Source: a virus. Taken from it: a stretch of 27,450 bases of DNA. Each line of letters opens with the position of its first letter. The first letter of the stretch is position 1. Shown here one piece after another: positions 1-9,400 of the stretch. The notes under the pieces were generated by a model. The model was not told the DNA's origin and did no database searches. It was given only the letters and a program-made list of their open reading frames with translations. The position numbers and the translations under genes are program-made. The stretch spans positions 1 to 27,450 of IMG/VR virus record IMGVR_UViG_3300009124_000081; one strand, given 5' to 3'.

Positions 1-194
1 ACTGTGCTACGAACACCACAGTGCCTCATACATGTGGTGGAGACCCTCCACATCCTGATGTATATACCTTAGGTAGTACCTTAGGTAGTGCAAAGGTGAT
101 GATCAATGGTCAACAGGCAATGCCTATAGGGGGGACACTTCTTCCTGGTGGCACAGTGGCAGAGGGTTCCCATAACGTGTTTATTGGTGTATAA
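1..194 (+). CDS. PAAR-like baseplate spike-tip protein, C-terminal part (gp5.4-like)
   Basis: The frame starting at base 3 is open from the window edge to TAA at 192-194, giving about 63 residues; the N-terminus lies outside the window. The visible part has the PAAR pattern: a cysteine/histidine/proline-rich stretch (HTCGGDPPHPD), then GSAKVMINGQQAMPIGG and a final GSHNVFIGV, that is, repeated GS-x-x-V-x-I-x-G units. PAAR proteins fold as a small cone that caps the beta-helical spike of contractile tails and sharpens it for membrane piercing. T4 gp5.4 has this role and its gene also precedes gene 6. The following baseplate genes agree with this. A tandem 4-residue duplication (TLGS TLGS) is present. 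The alternative, the C-terminus of a longer gp5-like hub protein, cannot be excluded because the start is missing. Confidence 0.72.
   Translation, partial: CATNTTVPHTCGGDPPHPDVYTLGSTLGSAKVMINGQQAMPIGGTLLPGGTVAEGSHNVFIGV
66..89. repeat. 12-bp perfect tandem duplication inside the PAAR gene
   Basis: ACCTTAGGTAGT occurs twice back to back (66-77 and 78-89). The duplication is in frame and encodes Thr-Leu-Gly-Ser twice. Each copy also contains the near-palindrome TACCT-T-AGGTA, which could favour slippage during replication. Confidence 0.85.
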
Positions 195-219
195 TATAGA
201 AGTCAAATTAATTTAAGTT

Positions 220-369
220 ATGGCAAAGAGCAGAATTGGATTATCAGGTGGAGACACAATTGAGTCTAAACCAAAGCGTACTCGTCAAGGACGTGGTAAG
301 CATACTAAGTATACTGCTACATCACGTAACAATGCAAAGAAGCGTTATAGGGGACAAGGTAGGGGATGA
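220..369 (+). CDS. Small, very basic 49-residue protein of unknown function
   Basis: An ATG at 220 opens a 49-codon frame ending at TGA 367-369; its last four bases (ATGA, 366-369) form the start of the next gene, which supports a real, translationally coupled gene. The product has 7 Lys and 8 Arg against one Asp and one Glu. It begins MAKSRIGLSGG and ends KKRYRGQGRG. It has no signal peptide or membrane segment and is probably disordered by itself. I believe similar short basic proteins occur near baseplate genes of other cyanophages, but that is memory and not a search. Its role is unknown; binding to nucleic acid or to an acidic structural partner would be compatible with the charge. No strong ribosome binding site is visible (only a weak TTAAG upstream). 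Confidence 0.72.
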   Translation: MAKSRIGLSGGDTIESKPKRTRQGRGKHTKYTATSRNNAKKRYRGQGRG

Positions 370-1049
370 ATTTAATTTGCAATCTTCCTGCAGAGAAAGT
401 TTGGGTTCGTAGAGAATACTTACGAGATCATCAAGATGGTCATGGGGAGTTTGTTGAGGGCGTCTGGGTTGCTGCAAAGAGCATACCTGGACGTGCTTTT
501 TATTTTGAGACGTACTTGCCCGAGTATGGTGCTATGTACGACAAACTCCCTATCAGTGCGTTTGTACGATCTCCCGAAACCCCAGTCATAGACATGAGTT
601 TGGAGAATCTACAATTCTGGAATTGCATGGACTATGGTGTCATGGCAATTAACAAAGGTTTTGTCTCATCAATGGATTGTGAGGTCTTTACACGAGATCA
701 TGGTTTGGTAAGAGGACAGTATCTGTTTACACTTGATAACTACCATGCAAATCCTGATGTAATAGATAATAATGTGAGTGAAGTGCCACAAGAGCACAAA
801 TCACATAATTGCATTGCATTGAACAACGGTCAGTATGCATTGTATCCTAATAACAGGATGCGTCTGTATGACCTCTCCATTACTCCTGAGGAACCCAAGT
901 TCCCTGACTTCAAGGTTTCTACCATAGAATACCAAGTAGAGGCAGGAATCGACTGGGGACGCCTTGGAGACACCGATGATTATTTTTGGCAAACAAATGA
1001 TGAACGAAAACTACGAACGGAGACCACAGATGGACAAGAGAGTGGATAA
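366..1049 (+). CDS. Unknown 227-residue protein in the baseplate cluster
   Basis: The ATG at 366 overlaps the previous stop by four bases and has AAGGT at 356-360 as ribosome binding site, so the start is well supported. The product is soluble, with no signal peptide or membrane segment, and is rich in Tyr, Trp and Asp/Glu. Recognisable stretches are VWVRREYLRDH near the N-terminus, FWNCMDYGVMAI in the middle and a polar C-terminal tail. I do not recognise a family. It was compared from memory with T4 gp53, which would be expected in this neighbourhood, and lacks the gp53 pattern (GERPEDVA followed by YYYWLI). Position between the spike-tip gene and gene 25 suggests a virion or assembly role, but that is inference from context only. 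Confidence 0.85.
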   Translation: MNLICNLPAEKVWVRREYLRDHQDGHGEFVEGVWVAAKSIPGRAFYFETYLPEYGAMYDKLPISAFVRSPETPVIDMSLENLQFWNCMDYGVMAINKGFVSSMDCEVFTRDHGLVRGQYLFTLDNYHANPDVIDNNVSEVPQEHKSHNCIALNNGQYALYPNNRMRLYDLSITPEEPKFPDFKVSTIEYQVEAGIDWGRLGDTDDYFWQTNDERKLRTETTDGQESG

Positions 1050-1200
1050 GAGTGAAGAGTTCAGAGAATCTGGAATGACTCTTATTACAGAGGTTGAGAG
1101 TGATAAGTATCTGCGTAAAGCAGGTAAACGTAAGGACATGCAAGAGGGCGAGTTGTTTGATAACCAAGAGGAGTGGGCAGACGGGTTCTGTGGTAAGTGA
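1030..1200 (+). CDS. Small charged protein of unknown function (56 residues, start uncertain)
   Basis: This frame ends at TGA 1198-1200. I chose the ATG at 1030 because GGAG (1019-1022) lies seven bases upstream and the overlap with the preceding gene is then only 20 bp. In-frame ATGs at 976 (with GGAG at 966-969) and 1000 would give longer products with longer overlaps. The protein starts MDKRVDKSEEF and ends EEWADGFCGK; it is highly charged, with no membrane segment and no motif I recognise. Placement directly before the late promoter of gene 25 makes it the last gene of the upstream unit. Confidence 0.6.
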   Translation: MDKRVDKSEEFRESGMTLITEVESDKYLRKAGKRKDMQEGELFDNQEEWADGFCGK

Positions 1201-1206
1201 TAAATA
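1199..1206 (+). promoter_or_regulatory. T4-type late promoter GATAAATA ahead of gene 25
   Basis: GATAAATA matches the NATAAATA late promoter motif of T4-like cyanophages (TATAAATA in T4, read by gp55 with gp33 and the sliding clamp). It overlaps the stop codon of the previous gene and lies 24 bases before the gene 25 ATG. The short leader contains a small hairpin ACAGC-ctatt-GCTGT (1210-1224) and no clear Shine-Dalgarno sequence. Confidence 0.65.
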
Positions 1207-1230
1207 GAAACAGCCTATTGCTGTGTCTAA

Positions 1231-1623
1231 ATGCCTTCCTTTCAGACATTCAAAGACTTGAGTGTTACATTTAAGAAGCATCCTGTTACTGATGATTTGG
1301 TAACGGTAAAGGACAAGGCAGCTATCGTTCAGTCGATTACTGCCTTGCTTCTTACTATGAAAGGAGAAAGACCATTTCAACCTAATCTGGGGTGTGATGT
1401 TAAGAGAGCTTTGTTTGAACCATTAGATTATGGTTCTGCAGGTATTATCAAAGCAGAGATTACCAACGTATTAACAAGATACGAACCAAGGATTTCTGTT
1501 GAAAGAATTAGATGTATACCAGATGAATTGAATAATGGATACGAGGTAGAACTTCAGTATTCTATTATCGGTAGAGAAGACGCACCAGTGGCAGTAGACT
1601 TCTTCTTAGAGCGAACACGATAA
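1231..1623 (+). CDS. 25: Baseplate wedge subunit gp25
   Basis: The 130-residue product is close in length to T4 gp25 (132 residues) and has the gpW/gp25 family signature. Residues 45-63 contain GERPFQPNLGCDV followed by LFEP, and E85-P86-R87 (in RYEPRISVERI) is the EPR motif conserved from gp25 to the type VI secretion protein TssE. In T4 this motif region joins gp25 to the core bundle made by gp6 and gp7, and gp25 connects the baseplate to the first ring of sheath. The gene follows a late promoter and its stop overlaps the start of gene 6 (TAATG at 1621-1625). In T4 gene 25 is not next to gene 6; here 25-6-7-8 are contiguous. The start is the first ATG and gives the normal family length. Confidence 0.95.
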   Translation: MPSFQTFKDLSVTFKKHPVTDDLVTVKDKAAIVQSITALLLTMKGERPFQPNLGCDVKRALFEPLDYGSAGIIKAEITNVLTRYEPRISVERIRCIPDELNNGYEVELQYSIIGREDAPVAVDFFLERTR

Positions 1624-3416
1624 TGCCTTATACTCAGGTTGCCAACTTAGACTTTGAAGATATCAAATCTGCTCTGAAGGAATACCTCAGGTCAGAGTCT
1701 GATTTCACTGATTATGATTTTGAGGGATCTGCGATTTCTACGCTGATTGACACTCTTGCGTATAATACGTACTACACTGCGTTCAACACCAATATGGTGG
1801 TGAATGAGATGTTCCTAGACTCTGCTACGTTGAGAGACAATGTAGTAGCACTAGCGAAGCAGTTAGGGTACAGGGCAAAGTCAATCACCGCTCCTACTGC
1901 ATATGTTGACTTTACTGCAACGTATGCTAATCCTACGACTGATTCTGAATTAGTTTTAAAAGCAGGAACAGGATTTGTTGCCTCTTATGATGAAACACTG
2001 TATCAATATGTTACACTAGAGGATGTAAAGGTTCAGGTAGTGAATGGAAACACTGCATCCTTTGCACAAGTTCCTGTAAGAGAAGGAACACAAGTTACGA
2101 ATACGTATCAAATTAACACTGCATTACTAAGTCAAAGGTTTATCCTTGACAATAAGAACATTGATACTAACACTGTTAGAGTAAAAGTATATCCTACTGG
2201 TGGTAGTTTCAGTGAACCATACTTTGTTTCTGACAATATTTTAGATGTCAACTCAGAATCAAAGGTATTTTTCTTAGATGAGATTGAAGACGAGAGATAT
2301 GAACTCTTCTTTGGTGATGGTGTTATTGGTTCTGCTCTCCCTAATGGTGCAAGAGTAGAAGTCACTTATCTAACAACATCTGGTCCTTCATCAAATGGCG
2401 TCAAGACATTTGTGTTCTCTGGTGTTTTGGAGACTGTAAATGGTGTCAACCCAAATACTACTGTAAGTATTGGAACAGTTGTTGCATCTGCTGGTGGTGA
2501 AGAAAGGGAGTCTTCAAAGAAGATTAAGTACAATGCTCCAAAAATCTATGCTGCACAGAACAGAGCAGTAACATCAAACGATTACGATGCATTGATTCGT
2601 AGAATCTATCCTGCTGTTAGTGACATCATCATCTTTGGTGGAGAAGATCAAGTACCACCACAGTATGGAAGAGTCTTCATTGCGATCAAACCAGAAGATG
2701 CTTCATACATCACTAGCATCACGAAGCAAGAGATTAGAGATGAATTGAAGAAGTTTAGCATTGCATCTGTCATTCCTGAACTAGTTGACCCCTCAATCTT
2801 GTTTGTTGAGTTGACGAGTAAGATTTTCTATAGTAGAGCGAAGACTAATGACAGACCTGCTGTTATTCAGGGTAAAGCAATCAGTTCTCTGAATGATTAC
2901 ATTGAGACTAGTGATACTGAAAAGTTCAATGGTAAGTTCAGATATAGTAAAGCGATTACTGTGATCGATCAATCTGATAATTCTATCAATTCTAACCTTA
3001 CATCTGTTACGTTGAGAAAAGATTTTATCCCTCAACTTAACAGCACATCATACTACGAAATTTGCTATCAAAATGCATTTGCTGATGATGACGACCCTGT
3101 AGTGTTCTCAACGGGTTTCACTGTTACAGAATACCCTACTTTTACTGTCTATCTTGAAGATAGGTTGGGTAAAATGGTCCTATATAGACTAGATGGAACT
3201 AATGGTGATAAAATTGTTTTAGACGATTTTGTTGGCACCGTAGATTATGAAAAAGGCGAAGTAAAAATGAATGATCTTACGATTATCAAAGGATCATTTG
3301 AGGACAACAGAATTCAACTGAGGGCACTTCCAAGACAAAACGACATCGTTGCGTCAAGAGAAGTTTATCTAGACGTAGACATCACAAACAGCAGCTTTAT
3401 TGCATACGCAGAGTAG
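1623..3416 (+). CDS. 6: Baseplate wedge subunit gp6
   Basis: The 597-residue product is slightly shorter than T4 gp6 (660 residues). Its N-terminal part shows the gp6/baseplate J-like pattern: DFEGSAISTLIDTLAYNT followed by NEMFLDSATLRDNVV and AKQLGYRAKS (about residues 34-90). In the middle there is LFFGDGVIGSALPNGA and then YNAPKIYAAQNRAVTSNDY, typical of J-like baseplate proteins. In T4 two gp6 chains and one gp7 form the wedge heterotrimer, and gp6 rings hold the baseplate together through both infection states. The gene overlaps gene 25 by one base and ends five bases before gene 7, so the three are probably co-translated. No frame disruption is seen. Confidence 0.93.
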   Translation: MPYTQVANLDFEDIKSALKEYLRSESDFTDYDFEGSAISTLIDTLAYNTYYTAFNTNMVVNEMFLDSATLRDNVVALAKQLGYRAKSITAPTAYVDFTATYANPTTDSELVLKAGTGFVASYDETLYQYVTLEDVKVQVVNGNTASFAQVPVREGTQVTNTYQINTALLSQRFILDNKNIDTNTVRVKVYPTGGSFSEPYFVSDNILDVNSESKVFFLDEIEDERYELFFGDGVIGSALPNGARVEVTYLTTSGPSSNGVKTFVFSGVLETVNGVNPNTTVSIGTVVASAGGEERESSKKIKYNAPKIYAAQNRAVTSNDYDALIRRIYPAVSDIIIFGGEDQVPPQYGRVFIAIKPEDASYITSITKQEIRDELKKFSIASVIPELVDPSILFVELTSKIFYSRAKTNDRPAVIQGKAISSLNDYIETSDTEKFNGKFRYSKAITVIDQSDNSINSNLTSVTLRKDFIPQLNSTSYYEICYQNAFADDDDPVVFSTGFTVTEYPTFTVYLEDRLGKMVLYRLDGTNGDKIVLDDFVGTVDYEKGEVKMNDLTIIKGSFEDNRIQLRALPRQNDIVASREVYLDVDITNSSFIAYAE

Positions 3417-3421
3417 TATAG

Positions 3422-6400
3422 ATGGCGAAAATCAAGAATTCAATTTCAACTCTGATCGAGACCCAACTTCCAGAGTTTATTACTACTGAGTACGAGCTTT
3501 TTGGTAACTTCCTTACCAAGTATTATGAGAGCTTGGAAATTCAGGGTGCTCCTCTTGATATTGCCAACAATCTAGCAACCTATTCTGACATTGGGTATTA
3601 TGAGTCTAAAGTTCTTGAGCAAAGCAGTGAACTGGTAGGCAACCTATCTGATTCTGCTACTACTATTACAGTCACTGATGCTAGATCATTCCCTAAAGAG
3701 AATGGTTACATTAAAATTGGAAAAGAAATCTGTTTCTACAAGAGTAGAACAGATACCGAGTTCTTAGAAGTCTCTAGAGGTGTTAGTGGTAACACTAAAC
3801 TTGGCGACCTTTATAATACCACAGAATTTGTAACTAGTCAAACATCGACCCACTCTGGTGGAGAACTAGTACAAAACATCAGTAATCTATTCTTGTATGC
3901 TCTAGTCAAGAATTTTGAAGAGCAATACTTGGCATCCTTCCCAGAGAAGTATTTGAAGGAAGCAATTGATAAGAGATCTCTTATCAAAAATATTGGTCAG
4001 TTCTATAGAGCAAAAGGAACCGAGAAGTCAATTCAGTTTCTTTTCAACACTGTAATTGCTGGTGGACAAGAAAATAAACCAGAAGTATATAACCCATCAG
4101 ACTTCACGTACAAGTCCTCCACGTCTGATTGGACCCAAGGATATGCTCTACGTGTAAAAGTTCTTTCAGGCAGCGTAGAAGACCTTATAGGACAGGTTAT
4201 TGTACAGCAAGAGGGTCCTAGGAATGGTTATGCCTCTGCTACTGTTGACAATGTAAGGTTTGACTCAACTGTTGATGGTGAGGATACTTATAATCTATTC
4301 CTTGCTACTGAGACTATTAATGGTATCTTTGAGTTTACTGCAAAAACAGAACTAACGAAAGAAATTCTATCTACAGATAGTCAAGGAGACAGAATCAATG
4401 TTGCGTCCACACTAGGATGGAATGATAAGGGTACGTTATTAATCAATGGCGAGACCTTCACGTTTGAAGACAAAAACATTACCCAGTTTGAGATCAACTC
4501 AAGAACTCAAACAACAATTCATCCTGAAGGGTCTATTGTATATGATCCCATCTATATTGGTAGTGGTAATGTACAACTACTAGTATTTGGTCTTGCATAT
4601 AATTTGCTACCAACTGATGCACAACCTTATTCTTCTGTAAACGATCCTATTGAGGTTTCTAATCCAGGATTTGAGACTACTGATCCTAAGATTGTATCAC
4701 CCCAAGGAGTAAGATGGCTGTTATCAAACACAAATGACAAACCAACATCTCCAACAAATCCCGCATATACTAGTAACCTTGCAAATCTTTCTACTGATGT
4801 ATCTGCTGTATTCTCGGATGAGCAATTCTATTACATTGCTTCTTCTGGATACCCATCATATCCTATTCTGGAAAATGTAACCAGCATTCCTGGTAACCTT
4901 GCTGATCAAAAGATTTTAAAACTTATTCGTAAGCAGGCAACCTCTACTACAGAGATTTACAAGACTCCAAACCTAGATTCTGGTATTTTTGTCAATGGTG
5001 CTAGAGTTTACAGTTATAAAGATACAGAAACTGTAAGATTTGGAAAACTAGAGAGAATTACTGTACAGAACCAAGGATCTAGTTATAAGAACCCACCATA
5101 CGTTCTTGTCAATGGTGTCAGTGGTAGAGCAGTTGCTAAACTTGCTGGACAGTTTGTTGAGTCTGTAGAAGTTCTAGAACCAGGACTATACGGACAAACA
5201 CCAACTGTAGAGATTACTTCTGGTCGTGGTGCTGAAGTTAGAGCGACAATTACGTTTGGTGCAGTAACCGACCTTATTATCGATAACCCAGGTGAGTATT
5301 ATTCAACTCCACCTCTAGTGGTTATTACTGATCTTGCTGGTCAGGGAAGACTTGCAGAATACACTGCTCGTGTTTCTAATGGTGAGATTGTTGGTTTTGA
5401 TCTTGTCAATCAAGGATCTTTCTATTCACAAGACAATGTAAGAGTAACTATTCTTCCTGTAGGACAAAATGCTGTTGCTACCCCAGAACTTACCGAGTGG
5501 GTAAAAGACAGATACTATATTTTACAAAACAAATTAGATGATAACAATGGTTTTGTTTTTGAAAATTATAACAGAGCATTAGAGTATGGATATGCACATG
5601 TTGCTAATCCAAAATCACTACGTGTTAGACTTAACGATAATCTAAGTTCTTTAGGTGTAGAACCTGCAACTAAAGCACACTCACCCATTCTTGGTTTTGC
5701 TTATGATGGCAACCCAATCTATGGTCCGTTTGCACATGAAAATCCATTAGATCAACAGTCTCCTATTGTTAGGATGACTTCTAGTTATATTTTAAAACCA
5801 TCTAGATCTTTTGGACCTAGCACACAAGACTATCCACTTGGTTCGTTCATTCAAGACTATGAGTATCGCCACCAGTCTGGATTGCTAGATCAAAACAACG
5901 GAAGATTCTGTGTAACTCCAGATTTCCCAGAAGGAACATATGCATACTTTATTACTATTAATTCACAGCAAGTTCCTCAGTTCCCATATGTTATTGGGGA
6001 GAATTTCTATTCTTTGCCAGTAGAGTCTAACTATGCTTCAAATCTAAATCAAACAAACCTTTCTAAAAATGTAAAGCGTTTATTTACTCCAGGACTACAA
6101 GTCAATGGTGGCGGAGTCAATGCTATTGTTCAAGATCTTGAATCTGGCAGTATTGAATCTATTGATGTAGAATCCTCTTCCGATTCTTTTAGTGTTGGTT
6201 CTAGTTTGGTATTTGATAATTCTGGAACAGAAGGGAATGGTGTTGAAGCAACTGTTAGTTCTGTAAAAGGCAAGTCTGTAAACTATCTGCAGAGTTTTGA
6301 GAGTAAAGTAGTAAAACTAGTCATTACTAGAGACTCTTACGTATTTGCTGATGATTTCTTAAGACAACCAGCATCTGGTGCATTTGGAACAATTGTTGGT

Positions 6401-9400
6401 ACTGTAAGAGCAGATAACACTATTCTTGTCAAGGATGTAAATGGAACCTTTGATGATAGTGCTACATTCTCTACAGACATCAAAGTTGTTAGATTAACCA
6501 TTGATAAGGTATCTTCTTTTGCACAGGGTTCTACAATTGAACTGACCGATGGCGTTGTAACTGTTGCAGCAGAAGGAGAAGTTCTAGAATCAATTGTTGC
6601 TGGAAATACACTGATTGTAAAGGTTACCTCGGGAACATTTGAAGATCAAGAAAATTTACCAGGATACTTTATCAAGAGTAGTTCTTTATCAGATACTTCT
6701 GGTGCAAAGATTGATGATGTTGAATATTTAAGTGATGGTTTAGTTCCTTTCGATATTGATGATAACATTGCTCTAGTAGAAACATCTTCCGAACACAAGT
6801 TAGGAATTGGTGATGTAGTCAATGTTTCTATCAATCCAGACGATACAACTAAAACAAGAACTTACTTTGTAAGAAAGAGAATTTACCAAGAACTCCAGTT
6901 ACAGACTCCAACATACAATACTGTTGTTAATTACAGTGGTATTGGCAGAGGAATTGTTCTTAACTCTGGCAGTCTATATGATGTTGGTTCATATACCAAC
7001 ATTCCATTAACTGGTGGATTGGGTGAAGGTGCAACAGCAAACATTGTAGTAAGTCCCGATACTCCTAATAGTGCTACTGGTTACATTTCTGATATTCAAA
7101 TTTCAGATGGTGGTACTGGATACAAGAGAGGTGATGTTCTTGGAGTTGCCGATTCTTCTTTGGGCAAAGTTCCTGGAAGTTCTACTCAAACACTTAGATT
7201 TTTTATTGACCACGTTGGCATTTCTACAGAATCAACTAGAATTGATGTTAAGAGTGCAGTTGAGTATGCAGAAAACGATTTACTTAAGATTGACGATGAG
7301 ATTGTAAAAATTGTTTCTCTTACTAACAATCAAGTACAAGGCGGAACTCTAATTGTTGAAAGAGCACAACTGGGAACTAAAGCAGTAGATCACTACGATG
7401 GTGCAACTGTTTCTCTATACGATGGTGGATATAACTTTGATGCTAACTTTACAGTAAATGGTAGCGAGTCGGTTATTTACAACAAAGAGAAGCAGACTTT
7501 ACTAGTAATCTATCCATCAACTCAGTCATTGTCAACACTACAAGCAATTACTGAAACAACTACATTCTTTGACAATAGTACACCACAAAGGTTCGTTACT
7601 ATTATCACAGCATCTAGTGCAGAAAACAGATTTGAGTTTAGACTAGATCCATCTATGTCTATCTTTGGAACTACTGCTCCAAACACTTATACTAGTGACT
7701 GGGTAGTAAATCCTATTATTGAAGTACAAGAGTTTTACAAGTATAGATTTGATACTTCCGATAACTCACTGACTGGTGCAAGTCTAGACTTTAGTCCTAG
7801 TGGAAATTATAACATAATTTCAGTAGAAAAAGCAGAACCTGCCATTCTTCAGGGATCCCCTGGATCTTTTGTTGAAATGAAGTTTGGTTTTGGTGCAGCA
7901 ATTGCGTCAAACCAATATACAGAAGAAGAAGCATCCAGATTTGCAAATTATTTCTACTTCGACAGAAATAATACTATTTCTAATAGTGGTTCTTACTTGA
8001 CTGTAATTCAAGACCCTCTTGCTGGCAGACAAGTTGTCAACTATGTCACACCAACCAGATTCTCATACTCACTGAAGAAAAATCCACAGTGGGATGGATC
8101 AGGTGATATTTCTTACACAACAACAGGATCATTTGCTGTTGGCGAAATTGATTCTGTATCAATTCAAAACATTGGATCAAATTACAAGAAGACTCCTATT
8201 GTTTTAGGTGCATACTTAAACACTGAAAGTCAAGCAAGTGCAACTGTATTGTTTGATCCTTTACTCGATACTATCACTAGTGTTAGGGTAGATGTTGAAG
8301 GATCTAACTATAGCAAACCAAAAGTTGTAATTTTAGAAGGTGATGGAGTAGATGCAGAGTTTGGTGTTACTTCCAGAGATGGAAAAGTATTAGACATTTT
8401 TGTCATTAATAAAGGCACTGACTATACTAAAGCACCCACAATTGCTATTATTGAATCTGATGTAAAATTATTTGCACAGGGAAGTAGGATTGGTCGTCCT
8501 AAAAATGTAAAAATGATAAAAAATGGAAGTTCTTTCCATAGAGATAATACCCTTCTTTCAGAATATACTAGCAGCTACACATTTGCTGTTACTGGGTATG
8601 GAGATTCCAATTTCTTAAAAGGCGAAACCATTACACAGACCAGTGGCAATGATGTTGTTTTAAGAGCAAGAGTAAATGAGTGGAGGCATGGATCTAACTT
8701 ACTGAAACTTTCTAACATTCAAGGAAATGTTAGAAACAATCTTCCTCTAGTTGGTGAGATCTCAAAAACTTCTGCTACTATCAAGTCAGAATACAAAACT
8801 GTTTTTAATCTAGACTTAAAACCTTATTCTAACAACATAGGATCTTATAGATCTGATAGGGGAAAACTTGGTGTTAGTAATCAGAGATTAACCGATTCTT
8901 TCTTCTATCAAGACTATTCATATGTTGTTAAGTCTAGAACAGCAATTGATAACTGGAGAGAGTTAGTAAAAGAAACTACACACCCAGCAGGATTTAAACT
9001 GTTTGGTGAAGTTATCATTGATCCTATTATTGAAGATGGCATCACAATGCCAACTGAGATGCCAAAAGCATCACACTTTAGTATTATTGAATTGTGGGAC
9101 GCTGATAAGAATAAAGTAACAGTAGAGAGCACTACCAGAACTATTACTCAATCAGTTCTTTCGGTTGATGATTACCGTGCTATTAAAGGTAGTGGTTCTA
9201 TTGCTGTTAACGAATTTGATTTTAATTACACTAACGCATTCGAGTTAACTTTAAGACAGAATCCAACTGATCCATCACCTCTCGATGGTACATTCAATGG
9301 AGATGGTCAACTAGTAGGTACACGATCATTTACTCTTTATAATAATGGAGCACCATTTAATCCATATAGTGCAGAAAATCTCATTGTAACGATTGATGGC

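Noticed and set aside
167-195. Sigma-70-like promoter: TTCCCA, 17-base spacer, TATAAT at 190-195, ahead of the 49-codon gene
   Set aside because: The -10 box is perfect, but the -35 box matches only four of six bases and overlaps the PAAR coding region; chance match in AT-rich sequence is likely, so it was not listed as a feature.
366-1049. gp53 identity for the 227-residue gene
   Set aside because: gp53 would fit the location, but the characteristic N-terminal wedge pattern and the YYW motif of gp53 are not seen.
919-1380. Minus-strand open frame of 153 codons
   Set aside because: It lies antisense across the 227-residue gene, the small charged gene and gene 25, has no ribosome site or promoter, and its product is low-complexity Leu/Phe/Cys-rich, as expected for a shadow frame.
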